64,000 bases of DNA from Bordetella parapertussis (GTDB lineage: Bacteria > Pseudomonadota > Gammaproteobacteria > Burkholderiales > Burkholderiaceae_D), in assembly GCA_945866125.1 (NCBI GenBank), contig CAMBFZ010000014.1, forward strand, positions 36,550-100,549, read 5' to 3'. Under the pieces are notes generated by a model, which searched no databases, was not told the DNA's origin, and worked only from the letters and a program-made list of their open reading frames with translations. The translations under genes were made by a program, and so were the position numbers. Below, piece by piece: positions 26,471-35,663 of this stretch (its first letter is position 1; each line of letters begins with the position of its first letter).

Positions 26471-27958
26471 ATGAATGCACTCAATCTGATTCCGGCGACG
26501 ACGGAAATTTTCCTCGCCATCGCGATCACGGTAATTTTAGTCGCCGGTCTGTTCGTGAAAGAAGAAGAGCGGCCAGTCAGTCACTTGCTCTCGCTGGTGA
26601 CGATCTCTATTTGCGCGATGCTGACGCTGGCCGACTTTAATGCCGGTCAGACTGCCACCACGTTCAACAATATGTTCGTCTCGGATCCGCTGGCTAATCT
26701 GCTCAAGTTGTTTGCCTGTATTGCCACCGCGATGACGCTGATTTATTCGCGGCAGTACACCGCGCAGCGCGGCATGCTGGGCGGCACGCTCAGTGGTGAA
26801 TTTTATGTGCTGGCCATGATGACCTTGTTGGGGCAGATGATCATGATTTCAGGGAATAACTTCCTGATCATTTATCTCGGGCTGGAGTTGATGTCACTCT
26901 CGCTGTATGCGCTGGTGGCGATGCGGCGTGACCATGTGCAATCAACCGAAGCATCAATGAAATATTTTATCCTCGGCGCGCTTGCCTCGGGCTTTATGTT
27001 GTACGGCATTTCGATGTTGTATGGCGCCACCGGCTCGCTTGATATCAGCCAGGTCGCCAGCGCGACGGCGTCGGGTGCAGCCAACAAGACCGTGCTGGTG
27101 TTTGGCTTGGTGTTTGTGGTGGCCGGTCTGGCGTTCAAGCTGGGTGCCGCGCCTTTTCACATGTGGGTACCGGATGTGTATCAGGGCGCGCCTACTTCGG
27201 TGACCCTGTTACTTGGTGCTGCGCCCAAGTTGGCCGCCTTCGCCATTTGTCTGCGTTTACTGGTCGAAGGGCTCGGTACGCTGGCGGCAGACTGGCAGCA
27301 GATGCTGGTGGTTATGGCAGTCGCTTCCATGGCGATCGGTAATATCACTGCGATCGCGCAAACCAACATCAAGCGCATGCTAGCTTATTCGACCATTTCT
27401 CAGATGGGGTTTATGTTGTTGGGTTTGCTGTCAGGCGTCTTTGCCGGCAGCACTCCCGCGGCCGCGGCCAACGCCTACAGCGCATCCCTGTTTTATTCAC
27501 TGACCTATGTGTTGACGACCTTGGGGTGCTTTGGTGTGATCATGCTGCTCTCCCGCAGCGGCTTTGAAGCCGACAACCTGGATGATTTCAAAGGACTCAA
27601 TCAGCGTAGCCCGTGGTTTGCGGCGGTGATGATGGTGCTGTTGCTGTCGTTGGCTGGCGTGCCGCCGATGGTCGGTTTTTACGCCAAATTGTCGGTGTTG
27701 GAAGCTGTGCTGGCGTCGGGTCAGATCTGGCTGGCCGTTGTTGCGGTTTTATTTTCTTTGATCGGTGCTTACTACTATCTGCGCATCATCAAGCTGATGT
27801 ATTTCGATGAGGCGGTTGATCAAAGTCCGATCGTGGTTGGCCGCGACATGCAGGTGACACTGTCGGCAAACGGGATTGCGATCGTACTGCTGGGAATACT
27901 GCCGGGGCCACTGATGGTGGCCTGTGCTCACGCGATTGCGCAGGCTCTGGCATCGTGA
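26471..27958 (+). CDS. nuoN: NADH-quinone oxidoreductase subunit N
   Basis: The third antiporter-like subunit, next to NuoK; 495 residues and about 14 helices. GLELMSLSLYALVAM, KLGAAPFHMWVPDVYQGAP and YSTISQMGFMLLGL are conserved landmarks. It is the last nuo gene, and its TGA overlaps the GTG of the next gene by three bases, so the DUF2818 protein is very likely made from the same transcript. Confidence 0.96.
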   Translation: MNALNLIPATTEIFLAIAITVILVAGLFVKEEERPVSHLLSLVTISICAMLTLADFNAGQTATTFNNMFVSDPLANLLKLFACIATAMTLIYSRQYTAQRGMLGGTLSGEFYVLAMMTLLGQMIMISGNNFLIIYLGLELMSLSLYALVAMRRDHVQSTEASMKYFILGALASGFMLYGISMLYGATGSLDISQVASATASGAANKTVLVFGLVFVVAGLAFKLGAAPFHMWVPDVYQGAPTSVTLLLGAAPKLAAFAICLRLLVEGLGTLAADWQQMLVVMAVASMAIGNITAIAQTNIKRMLAYSTISQMGFMLLGLLSGVFAGSTPAAAANAYSASLFYSLTYVLTTLGCFGVIMLLSRSGFEADNLDDFKGLNQRSPWFAAVMMVLLLSLAGVPPMVGFYAKLSVLEAVLASGQIWLAVVAVLFSLIGAYYYLRIIKLMYFDEAVDQSPIVVGRDMQVTLSANGIAIVLLGILPGPLMVACAHAIAQALAS

Positions 27959-28260
27959 ACACAACGCTGTCCGTCTGGATCGTGATTTTGTTGATGGCGG
28001 TTGCGGCTAATCTGCCATTTTTTACTGAGTCGCTGTTTGGTGTACGGCGTCTAAAATCCGGACAGAAATCCTTGCCCCTCAGATTGCTGGAGATGCTGGT
28101 GCTGTATTTTCTGGTGCTGGGTGTGGCGCGCTTGCTTGAATCGCGGCTTGGTAATGTGCCGGATCAGGAGTGGCAGTTCTACGCCGTCACCACTTGCCTG
28201 TTTTTGGTCTTGGCTTTTCCTGGCTTTGTGCTGCGCTATCTGAAGCGGCGCAACGACTGA
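27955..28260 (+). CDS. DUF2818 family membrane protein
   Basis: A 101-residue protein of unknown function with three predicted helices (about 6-24, 43-61, 76-92). It belongs to what I recognise as the DUF2818 family, found directly after nuoN in Burkholderiales. It starts at GTG overlapping the nuoN stop (GTGA). Constant linkage to nuo suggests a role in complex I assembly or stability, but this is inference only. Confidence 0.85.
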   Translation: MNTTLSVWIVILLMAVAANLPFFTESLFGVRRLKSGQKSLPLRLLEMLVLYFLVLGVARLLESRLGNVPDQEWQFYAVTTCLFLVLAFPGFVLRYLKRRND

Positions 28261-28310
28261 TCCAAGCCCTGCTGCAGGGCGCCTCGCCCCGCTTCAACTC
28301 GGAGATTGTC

Positions 28311-28880
28311 ATCGATATCCATCTGAAAGAATCCCTCATTAGCGGCGAGGTCGTCTATGACGGCGTGTTTCTGAAAGTTCGGCGCGATCTGGTACGTCTT
28401 CCTGATGGCAAAGAAACCGTCCGCGAATATTTTCGTCATCCTGGTGCAGTAGTGATCATCCCCGTTCTTGAGGATGGCAGCGTGCTACTGGAGCGGCAAT
28501 TTCGCTACCCTCCCGATCAGGTCTTTGTCGAGTTCCCCGCGGGTAAACTTGAATTTGGCGAGGATTCTTTACTGTGCGCACAACGCGAGTTACGGGAAGA
28601 AACCGGTTATAGCGCCAGCGACTGGCAGTTCGTCTGCACCATCCACAACGCCATCGCTTACTCGGATGAGCACCTTGATCTGTATCTTGCCCGTGGTTTG
28701 ACATCGGGAGCGCAGCAGCTGGACGAAGGGGAGTTCCTTGATGTGTTCAGTTTGCCCTTTGATGAGCTGATGCACTGGATCAGGCTGGGAAAAATCACCG
28801 ACGTCAAAACTCTCATCGGTGCATTTTGGCTCGACAAGATCCGACGTGGCGAATGGGACCCCGCAGCACGCGATAGATAA
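28311..28880 (+). CDS. NUDIX hydrolase, ADP-ribose pyrophosphatase-like
   Basis: Hydrolyses a nucleoside diphosphate linked to another moiety, most likely ADP-ribose. The complete Nudix box G-x5-E-x7-R-E-L-x-E-E-x-G is seen as GKLEFGE then DSLLCAQ then RELREETG. No ATG, GTG or TTG lies near the expected N-terminus: the first in-frame candidates, GTG 28170 and TTG 28194, are inside DUF2818 and give a tail that is just its shifted frame. GGAG at 28301-28304 followed after 6 nt by ATC 28311 yields M-D-I-H-L-K-E-S, which resembles the start of related proteins as I remember them. I therefore propose an AUC start; 28170 is the conventional alternative. A bidirectional terminator follows. Confidence 0.85.
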   Translation: MDIHLKESLISGEVVYDGVFLKVRRDLVRLPDGKETVREYFRHPGAVVIIPVLEDGSVLLERQFRYPPDQVFVEFPAGKLEFGEDSLLCAQRELREETGYSASDWQFVCTIHNAIAYSDEHLDLYLARGLTSGAQQLDEGEFLDVFSLPFDELMHWIRLGKITDVKTLIGAFWLDKIRRGEWDPAARDR

Positions 28881-28910
28881 AAAAAAGCCCGTTCAGTGAA
28901 CGGGCTTTTT
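28881..28910. terminator. Bidirectional terminator between the NUDIX gene and rne
   Basis: Palindrome AAAAAGCCCGTTCA / TGAACGGGCTTTTT with A and T tracts on both sides. It serves the plus-strand NUDIX transcript and the convergent rne transcript. Confidence 0.88.
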
Positions 28911-28956
28911 ACTGATGGCGGTGCGCGTCAGATTGGCGGCACCTTGCTGTGCAAGA

Positions 28957-31830
28957 TCAGCGTTGGGTTTCTATCTGCACCAGTGGTTCAGCCGGTGCTT
29001 CTGGTGCCGGCTTGCGCTGGCGCGGTGCACGTGCCACGGGTGCGGTCTCGGTTGTCTGCTGTACAGCGCGCAGTTTGTCGGGGTTGGTGACTGCCATCGT
29101 CAACCCTGCTGCTTTCAGCACTAAGTCGAGCTCGGCTTTTGGCGCGACTGCGACAGGTGCAGCAGTCGCTACCACTGGTGCTGCAGCAACGGGCTCTGGT
29201 AGTACGACGGGTGCTGGTGCGACAGGCGCAATTACTACTTGAGGGGCCTCTGCGGCCGTAACTTCAGGCGCAGCGTGTTCGACCGTTGCGGCGGATGCGA
29301 CCTGAGACGCTGGTGCGATCGCCGCCGGCTCAGCTGCTTGGATTGCAGCGGACTCCGAGGGTGCAGGCGCTTCGGCTGCAGTCTCTGCTGCAGCCATCGC
29401 TACCACTACAGGCGCGGTCGGTGCGACAGGTGCCGGCACATGGCCGAGCGACGAACCCGGTTGGGACGTCACTACGTCATTGGCAGTGCTGTTGGCCGGC
29501 GCGACTTCGGCGATCAAGACCGGCGCAGCAACGGCTGCCGGCGCAAAATGATCCACGCCGTGCGTGTCTGCCTCGTGGGTCGACTCATCGCCTTCGACGT
29601 TGCCATCTTCGCTACCGGTTGCTTCGGTCTGATCCCGGTCGCGACGATTACGATTACGACCACCACGACGACGACGACGACGCGGCTGATCATCCCCTTC
29701 GATGGTCTGCTCTTCGCTTGTGTTGAGCAGCAATTCTTCCTGAACCTGCTCGCCCGTGGCGACTTGCGTCGGGGCGACAGCAATCAGGTGCTCATCGATT
29801 GGGCCAACGGGCTCTTTGCGTTCCTCACGTGGCACGCGCGGGGGCCGTTCTCGACGTCCCTCGCCGCCTTCCTTTGGCTCGCGTGGCTCACGTGTTTCCC
29901 GTGGCTCGCGGGCTTCACGCGGCTCACGTTGTGGCTTGGGTGCGCGTGCGCTTGGTTCTTTTGGCTCGCGCGCTTCGGCCACTGCTGCGACCGCTTTGTC
30001 TTCTTTACCCTCGCGCCCGCCACGTCCACCTCGGCCGCGGCCGCGTGGAGATTTACCCGAGCGCTCGCCACCGCGTTCGCGATGGGCGGGCTTGGGTGCT
30101 GCGACAGGTGCCGCTGCTTCCGCTGGTTTTTTGCGGAAAAAGCCAAACAGCTTCGACAGAAATCCCTCAGCGGCCGTGTCGATGACGGTCACTTCGGCCG
30201 GACGACGATCGACGATCGGTGCAGGACGGTCTGGGGTAATGGTCTTGACGACGGCTTCCTGACGCGGCTTGGCATCTTCTTTTTCGCGCTTGTTGTAGCC
30301 GATGTCGGTGTCGGCTTGCTCGGCGAGCGAGTAGCTTGCCTGCATGTCTTCAAGGCGCGGATCATCGTGTTTCAAACGCTCAAGTTTGTAGTGCGGTGTT
30401 TCGAGGTGCTTGTTGGGGATCATCACCACAGTCACGCGATGACGAGTTTCGATTTTCAGGATCTCGCCCCGCTTTTCATTCAACAAAAATGCCGCCACAT
30501 CGACCGGTGCCTGTACATGAATGGCAGCCGAGTTTTCCTTCATCGCCTCTTCCTGGATGATGCGCAATACTTGCAGGCCGGACGATTCGGTATCGCGAAT
30601 GTGGCCGGTGCCGTTGCAACGCGGGCAGGTGACGTGGCTGCCTTCGGAGAGCGACGGACGCAGACGCTGACGCGACAATTCCATGAGGCCAAAGCGGGAG
30701 ATCTTACCCATTTGCACGCGGGCGCGATCGTAATGGAGCGCATCTTTCAGACGCGTCTCGATTTCGCGCTGGTTTTTCGCGTTTTCCATGTCGATGAAGT
30801 CGATCACGATCAAGCCACCCAGATCGCGCAGACGCAATTGACGGGCTACTTCATCAGCGGCTTCGAGATTGGTGTTGAAGGCGGTAGCTTCGATATCGCT
30901 GCCGCGGGTCGCACGCGCGGAGTTGACGTCCACTGACACCAGCGCTTCGGTGTGATCGATGACGATGGCGCCGCCGGACGGCAGCGGAACGGTGCGCGAG
31001 TAGGCCGTTTCGATTTGATGCTCAATTTGAAAACGGGAAAACAGCGGCACATCATCACGGTAGCGCTTGACTCGATGCACCATGTCCGGCATCACATGGC
31101 TCATGAACTGCTGAGCCTGTTCGTAAATGTCGTCGGTATCGATCAGAATCTCGCCGATGTCTGGCTGGAAGTAATCACGAATGGCACGAATGACCAGCGA
31201 CGACTCCTGATAAATCAGGAAGGCGCCGTTACTGGATTGGCTGGCACCTTCGATGGCGCTCCAGAGTTGCATCAGATAATTTAAGTCCCACTGCAGTTCA
31301 TCGACATTGCGTCCAATGCCGGCGGTACGGGCAATGACGGACATGCCAGTCGGCAGATCAAGGCGGTCCATTGTGTCGCGCAGTTCCTGACGGTCTTCGC
31401 CTTCCACGCGGCGTGACACGCCACCACCACGCGGATTGTTTGGCATCAAAACCAGATAGCGGCCGGCAAGCGACACGAAGGAAGTCAGCGCAGCGCCTTT
31501 GTTGCCGCGCTCTTCTTTTTCCACCTGCACCATGATTTCCTGGCCTTCGCGCAGGGCGTCACGGATAGAGACGTTACGGACATCGACGCCTTCGCGGAAA
31601 TAACTGCGGGCAACTTCTTTAAATGGCAAGAAGCCATGGCGCTCTTCGCCATAATTAACAAAGCAGGCTTCGAGCGAAGGCTCAATGCGCGTGATAACAC
31701 CTTTGTAAATATTGGATTTGCGTTGTTCGCGACCAGTGGTCTCGATATCGATGTCGATGAGTTTTTGTCCATCGACGATTGCCACGCGCAATTCTTCTTG
31801 TTGCGTGGCGTTGAACAGCATGCGTTTCAT
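28957..31830 (-). CDS. rne: Ribonuclease E
   Basis: Essential endoribonuclease for mRNA decay and for rRNA and tRNA processing, and scaffold of the degradosome at the inner membrane. The 957 residues divide into a catalytic half and a disordered half. The N-terminus MKRMLFNATQQEELRVAI leads into an S1 domain (about 35-120), the 5' sensor and the DNase I-like domain (GGLIVIDFIDM). The zinc-link cysteines are Cys402 and Cys405 (CPRC). From about residue 520 it is low complexity: Arg/Glu/Pro-rich repeats (REPREAREPRETREPREPK) and an RRRRRRGGRNRNRRDRD patch, probably RNA-binding. An Ala/Pro/Val-rich stretch follows. The 5' leader is long (see 31831-32419), as in E. coli where it mediates autoregulation. 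Confidence 0.97.
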   Translation of the reverse strand: MKRMLFNATQQEELRVAIVDGQKLIDIDIETTGREQRKSNIYKGVITRIEPSLEACFVNYGEERHGFLPFKEVARSYFREGVDVRNVSIRDALREGQEIMVQVEKEERGNKGAALTSFVSLAGRYLVLMPNNPRGGGVSRRVEGEDRQELRDTMDRLDLPTGMSVIARTAGIGRNVDELQWDLNYLMQLWSAIEGASQSSNGAFLIYQESSLVIRAIRDYFQPDIGEILIDTDDIYEQAQQFMSHVMPDMVHRVKRYRDDVPLFSRFQIEHQIETAYSRTVPLPSGGAIVIDHTEALVSVDVNSARATRGSDIEATAFNTNLEAADEVARQLRLRDLGGLIVIDFIDMENAKNQREIETRLKDALHYDRARVQMGKISRFGLMELSRQRLRPSLSEGSHVTCPRCNGTGHIRDTESSGLQVLRIIQEEAMKENSAAIHVQAPVDVAAFLLNEKRGEILKIETRHRVTVVMIPNKHLETPHYKLERLKHDDPRLEDMQASYSLAEQADTDIGYNKREKEDAKPRQEAVVKTITPDRPAPIVDRRPAEVTVIDTAAEGFLSKLFGFFRKKPAEAAAPVAAPKPAHRERGGERSGKSPRGRGRGGRGGREGKEDKAVAAVAEAREPKEPSARAPKPQREPREAREPRETREPREPKEGGEGRRERPPRVPREERKEPVGPIDEHLIAVAPTQVATGEQVQEELLLNTSEEQTIEGDDQPRRRRRRGGRNRNRRDRDQTEATGSEDGNVEGDESTHEADTHGVDHFAPAAVAAPVLIAEVAPANSTANDVVTSQPGSSLGHVPAPVAPTAPVVVAMAAAETAAEAPAPSESAAIQAAEPAAIAPASQVASAATVEHAAPEVTAAEAPQVVIAPVAPAPVVLPEPVAAAPVVATAAPVAVAPKAELDLVLKAAGLTMAVTNPDKLRAVQQTTETAPVARAPRQRKPAPEAPAEPLVQIETQR

Positions 31831-32419
31831 TGAATAACTCCGCGGCCATGAGAGGCCAATTTTTGCTGCGCACGGCGAAAGACGCCCGGGGCGCTAGCAA
31901 AGCTAACTAAGGGGAGTATGCGAGGGCCGTGCCTGGGGAGGGAGGAGTTGCCTTGACGTGCGGGCAGAGCGCTCAAGCGCTGCAGCCACACTGGGCGCGG
32001 ATGAAACTGTTCAGATTACTGCTTGCTCACCAGAGTCACGCCTTACACTGCAGGCCAGCAGACATGCCAGTGGCAGTGCTTGTGTCAGTGGAGGGCGGCT
32101 CAGGATAACCATAATATTATTAGGTCAGCAAAATGAGTAAACAGGGTTCAGTTACATCAACCAGCGAGCCTGCTCATTGTGAGACGGCTCGCCGGACTTA
32201 TCCTTACGATCCAAGCATTCGGTTCCAACATTCCAGCGCACAGTCCGACTACAACGAAGGTGCAACCCTGACGGCGCAGGAATGATGCATACACGGCTTT
32301 TCCATCGAATTTGCAAATTGGGCGAGGCCGATGGAGACGCCCCTGTGTAGAATGTATTTTTTTATTCTTACACAATTCTCAGCGGTTTTTAGCCACTGCG
32401 TCTTGATTATATATTCAAA
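31831..32419. other. Divergent intergenic region between rne and rluC
   Basis: 589 bp without a convincing gene. It contains the probable rne leader, which includes small hairpins such as AGCGC-TCAA-GCGCT near 31970 and GGCC-N6-GGCC near 31845. It also holds a candidate rne promoter and an AT-rich stretch before rluC (TTGATTATATATTC at 32403-32416). A 72-codon minus-strand ORF at 32157-32375 has no recognisable feature and was not called. Confidence 0.5.
32114..32141 (-). promoter_or_regulatory. Candidate rne promoter
   Basis: On the minus strand, TTTACT (complement of 32136-32141), a 16-bp spacer and TAATAT (complement of 32114-32119); 4/6 in each box. It would give a leader of about 275 nt, comparable with the long autoregulatory rne leader of E. 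coli. Confidence 0.35.
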
Positions 32420-33472
32420 ATGAAGGACTTAGCGAGACTTTCTGGAGCATTAGCTCCACTCTCCGGCACCATACCGGCCGGGCAGGTCCAAGCTCAGGTG
32501 CAGTTGATTGCCATTGGTGCCGACGAAGCCGGGCAGCGCATTGATAATTTTTTGCTACGTTTGTGTAAAGGCGTGCCAAAAAGCCATGTTTATCAGGTGC
32601 TCCGCTCAGGTCAGGTGCGGGTGAATAAAGGCCGCATTTCTCAGACCTATCGTTTAGTCGAGGGCGATACCGTGCGGGTGCCGCCGATGCGCGTGGCCGA
32701 GCGCACGCAAAGCCATGCGCCTGGAGCAGAATTTACGGTTCTTTTTGAAGACGCGCATTTGCTGGTCATCGATAAGCCCGCTGGTGTGGCGGTTCACGGT
32801 GGATCTGGCGTTAGCTACGGCGTCATCGAGCAGTTGCGTGCAGCACGTCCAGATGCCAAATTTCTGGAGCTCGTGCACCGGCTGGATCGGGATACGTCAG
32901 GCATCCTGATGCTGGCAAAAAAACGCAGTGCGCTAGTTAATATGCATGAACAGATTCGCGAGGGCTTGCTGGACAAACGTTACCTGACCTTGGTGCGAGG
33001 TGAATGGCACAATAGTCGCCAGCATATTAAGTTGCCACTGTTTAAATACACTGCAGCCGATGGCGAGCGACGGGTGAGGGTGCAAACCGAAGGCGGACTG
33101 GCTTCGCACACGGTATTCAATTTATTGAGAAAATACGGCAAATTCGTGTTGCTTGAAGCTGAATTGAAGACCGGGCGCACCCACCAGATTCGCGTGCATC
33201 TGTCGGCGAGCGGCTTTCCTATTTTGGGGGACGACAAATATGGTGACTTTACGCTGAACCGCCAGCTACAAAAGGCCGAGGGTGCCCGGCTGGCATTAAA
33301 GCGCATGTTTTTACATGCACACCAGATTCGATTTACGCACCCTGACACTGGCAATCCTGTCAGTTTAAAAGTGTCGCTGCCGGCAGAGTGCGAACGATTT
33401 TTGGCAAGCTTGAACGCCGAAGCGAATGCGGAAGAAACCACCGCCGCTGCGCAAGCAGGCCGGCACGACTAA
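32420..33472 (+). CDS. rluC: 23S rRNA pseudouridine synthase RluC
   Basis: Converts specific uridines of 23S rRNA (955, 2504 and 2580 in E. coli) to pseudouridine. The 350 residues have an N-terminal S4 RNA-binding domain (about 40-100, IDNFLLRLCKGVPKSHVYQVL) and the RluA-type catalytic domain with HRLDRDTSG, whose Asp156 is the nucleophile, and RTHQIRVHLSASGFPILGD further on. The pair rne/rluC in divergent orientation is conserved in many proteobacteria. The ATG lies in an AT-rich region without a clear Shine-Dalgarno. Confidence 0.94.
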   Translation: MKDLARLSGALAPLSGTIPAGQVQAQVQLIAIGADEAGQRIDNFLLRLCKGVPKSHVYQVLRSGQVRVNKGRISQTYRLVEGDTVRVPPMRVAERTQSHAPGAEFTVLFEDAHLLVIDKPAGVAVHGGSGVSYGVIEQLRAARPDAKFLELVHRLDRDTSGILMLAKKRSALVNMHEQIREGLLDKRYLTLVRGEWHNSRQHIKLPLFKYTAADGERRVRVQTEGGLASHTVFNLLRKYGKFVLLEAELKTGRTHQIRVHLSASGFPILGDDKYGDFTLNRQLQKAEGARLALKRMFLHAHQIRFTHPDTGNPVSLKVSLPAECERFLASLNAEANAEETTAAAQAGRHD

Positions 33473-33530
33473 ACGAGCAGACCTATCCGCCTCAATAAGG
33501 AACAGGCAGCACGCGCTGCCAGCAACAACG

Positions 33531-34190
33531 ATGCCAAGAAAACAATTTGATCTGATCGTCTTCGATTGGGACGGGACGCTGATGGATAGCACGCCCACGA
33601 TCGTTGCCTGCATACAGGCTGCCGCGCGCGACCTCGGTCTGCCGGTGCCGGATAATCGTGCCGCCTCTTATGTAATCGGGCTTGGCTTGCAGGACGCGAT
33701 GCAGGCAGCCATGCCGGATCTTGATTCCCGCCACTATCCGCGCATGGTCGAGCGCTATAAGCATCATTATTTAACGCAAGATCAAAGCTTAGTATTATTT
33801 GACGGTGCGCGCGAGATGCTGCACGATTTGTCCGCGCAGGGTTACTTTTTGGCGGTTGCAACGGGAAAAAGTCGGGTAGGGCTCAATCGTGCGCTCGACA
33901 CGGTCGGCATGATGTCTTTGTTCGATGCGACGCGCTGCGCCGATGAGACTTTTTCCAAGCCGCATCCGGCAATGTTGCAGGAGCTCACCCGTGAGCTCGG
34001 GCAGGACATGAAGCGCACCGTGATGATCGGCGACACCACGCATGATTTGAATATGGCCGTCAATGCCGGTGCAGCAGCGATCGGCGTGCACTACGGTGCG
34101 CATCCGGCGGAAGACTTAATCGCGCTTGCGCCGTGCTTCGGGGCAAATTCGATTGCTGAGCTGCATGGCTGGCTCAATGAACACGCCTGA
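33531..34190 (+). CDS. HAD-family hydrolase, phosphoglycolate phosphatase-like
   Basis: A 219-residue cytoplasmic HAD phosphatase. The nucleophile motif FDWDGTLMDST gives Asp12 and Asp14; motif II is the serine/threonine in ATGKS, and motif IV is the acidic GDTTHDL. The helical cap between residues 20 and 80 is of the small phosphatase (C1) type. I chose ATG 33531 because the frame upstream overlaps rluC and the sequence before MPRKQFDLIVFDWDG looks non-conserved. The substrate is not determined; phosphoglycolate or a nucleotide by family. The gene order rluC-HAD-Rieske-sppA is usual for Burkholderiales. Confidence 0.88.
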   Translation: MPRKQFDLIVFDWDGTLMDSTPTIVACIQAAARDLGLPVPDNRAASYVIGLGLQDAMQAAMPDLDSRHYPRMVERYKHHYLTQDQSLVLFDGAREMLHDLSAQGYFLAVATGKSRVGLNRALDTVGMMSLFDATRCADETFSKPHPAMLQELTRELGQDMKRTVMIGDTTHDLNMAVNAGAAAIGVHYGAHPAEDLIALAPCFGANSIAELHGWLNEHA

Positions 34191-34209
34191 TTCAATACCG
34201 ATTGCGTCT

Positions 34210-34581
34210 ATGTCTGAGCCACTTATTTTTATTTGTGCATCCGATGCCATCCAAGAAGGGGGCAGAGGTGTCCGCTTCCCCGTCACCGCCCACGGCGAAG
34301 ACGGCACGGCATTTGTTGTGCGCTATGAAAATCAGGCGCGGGCTTATCTCAATCGTTGCGCGCACATTCCGGTCGAGCTTGACTGGAACGAAGGTGAATT
34401 CTTTGAATCAAGCGGCTTGTATTTGATGTGTGCCACCCATGGCGCACTTTATGAGCCCGACACAGGCCGCTGTGCGGGTGGCCCGTGTCGTGGCGGCAAA
34501 CTGCTGCCGATTCGGGTGATCGAACAAGATCAGAAAATAAGTTGGCAGCCTGACGAATTTGTCCGGCCAGCCCGCGCCTGA
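34210..34581 (+). CDS. Rieske 2Fe-2S domain protein
   Basis: A small (123-residue) soluble ferredoxin-type Rieske protein. The two cluster motifs are C-x-H (Cys50, His52 in NRCAHIP) and C-x2-H (Cys74, His77 in MCATHG). Its electron partner is unknown, and no oxygenase gene is nearby. An upstream ATG at 34177 overlaps the HAD stop and would add 11 residues; neither start has a clear Shine-Dalgarno. It lies between the HAD gene and sppA and is probably co-transcribed with both. Confidence 0.85.
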   Translation: MSEPLIFICASDAIQEGGRGVRFPVTAHGEDGTAFVVRYENQARAYLNRCAHIPVELDWNEGEFFESSGLYLMCATHGALYEPDTGRCAGGPCRGGKLLPIRVIEQDQKISWQPDEFVRPARA

Positions 34582-34609
34582 ATTACCCTTCTTACCGAGA
34601 AAAACCATC

Positions 34610-35629
34610 ATGAACGAACACGAGCCCGATCCGGTCACAGCGCCTGTATCAGCGACGACGCCCGAGACCCAAGCGACCCAAGCGACCCAAGCTACTGAGG
34701 CCCCTGTTATCGGCGTGCTCGAAAAACTAGCCTCCGAAATATTGAACGAGCAACGTGCTGACCGTCGCTGGCGCAATTTCTTTCGCCTTGCCACACTTGC
34801 TATTTTGCTCGTCGGTATCTGGGTCGCATTTGATCTCAGCGGTTCGCCCAAACAGGTGAGCGCACGACACACCGCACTGATTGAAATTGATGGCGAAATT
34901 GATGCAGATAGCAGCACCGGTTCGGTCAGCTCCATCTTGCCGGCATTGAACGATGCATTCAATGATACTGCTTCGGTAGGCATTATTTTGCGCATGAATA
35001 GTCCCGGCGGTAGCCCCGTACAGGCAGGCATCGTCAATGATGAGATTACCCGCTTGCGTGCGCTGCACCCGACCAAGCCCGTCTACGTCGTTGTCGAAGA
35101 CATGTGCGCATCGGGCTGCTACTACATCGCTGCCGCAGCGGATCGGATTTATGTCAATCAGGCCAGTATCGTCGGCTCGATTGGTGTCTTGATGAGCAGC
35201 TTTGGTTTTACCGGTCTGATGGACAAGCTTGGCGTTGAGCGCCGATTGTTGACGGCAGGTGAAAATAAAGGTTTTCTGGATCCGTTTTCAACGCAGAGTC
35301 AAAAGCAAAAAGAATTTACACAAAGCCTCTTGGCCGAAATTCATCAGCAGTTCATCAGCGTTGTGCGCAAGGGTCGCGGCAGTCGTCTCAAAGAAACGCC
35401 CGATATGTTTTCCGGGCTGTTCTGGACTGGTAGCAAAGCAGTGTCGCTTGGACTTGCGGATGGTTTGGGTACCGTCGACAGTGTGGCGCGTGACGTCCTC
35501 AAAGTCGAAGACCTGATCGACTATACGACGCGTGAAGGTTTGTCTGACCGGGTGCTGAAGCGCTTTGGTGCTGCAGCAGGCGAGGGCGCTGTCAAGGCGA
35601 TGGGTGCGGAGTGGCTCAAGTTGCGCTGA
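34610..35629 (+). CDS. sppA: Signal peptide peptidase SppA, 36K type
   Basis: A membrane-anchored S49-family serine protease that cleaves residual signal peptides. Starting at ATG 34610 it has 339 residues: a cytoplasmic N-terminus with a TQATQATQATEA repeat (from 9-bp DNA repeats), one membrane helix (about 57-77) and the periplasmic protease domain. The catalytic dyad is Ser168 (MCASGCYY) and Lys220 (GENKGFLDP). It is the short, single-domain form. Its 3' end converges with the methyltransferase gene on the other strand across 34 bp. Confidence 0.92.
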   Translation: MNEHEPDPVTAPVSATTPETQATQATQATEAPVIGVLEKLASEILNEQRADRRWRNFFRLATLAILLVGIWVAFDLSGSPKQVSARHTALIEIDGEIDADSSTGSVSSILPALNDAFNDTASVGIILRMNSPGGSPVQAGIVNDEITRLRALHPTKPVYVVVEDMCASGCYYIAAAADRIYVNQASIVGSIGVLMSSFGFTGLMDKLGVERRLLTAGENKGFLDPFSTQSQKQKEFTQSLLAEIHQQFISVVRKGRGSRLKETPDMFSGLFWTGSKAVSLGLADGLGTVDSVARDVLKVEDLIDYTTREGLSDRVLKRFGAAAGEGAVKAMGAEWLKLR

Positions 35630-35663
35630 GGACCATAGCGCTCTGAGGCGTTATCTTGGGCGC

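Noticed and set aside
29239..30936. 565-codon plus-strand ORF opposite the 3' half of rne
   Set aside because: It is the mirror of the repetitive, high-GC tail of RNase E, rich in Arg, Cys, Phe and Trp without any domain, and continues into the antisense of the conserved catalytic part. An antisense artefact of codon bias.
32157..32375. 72-codon minus-strand ORF upstream of rne
   Set aside because: No recognisable domain, no Shine-Dalgarno, and position inside the probable regulatory region between rne and rluC.
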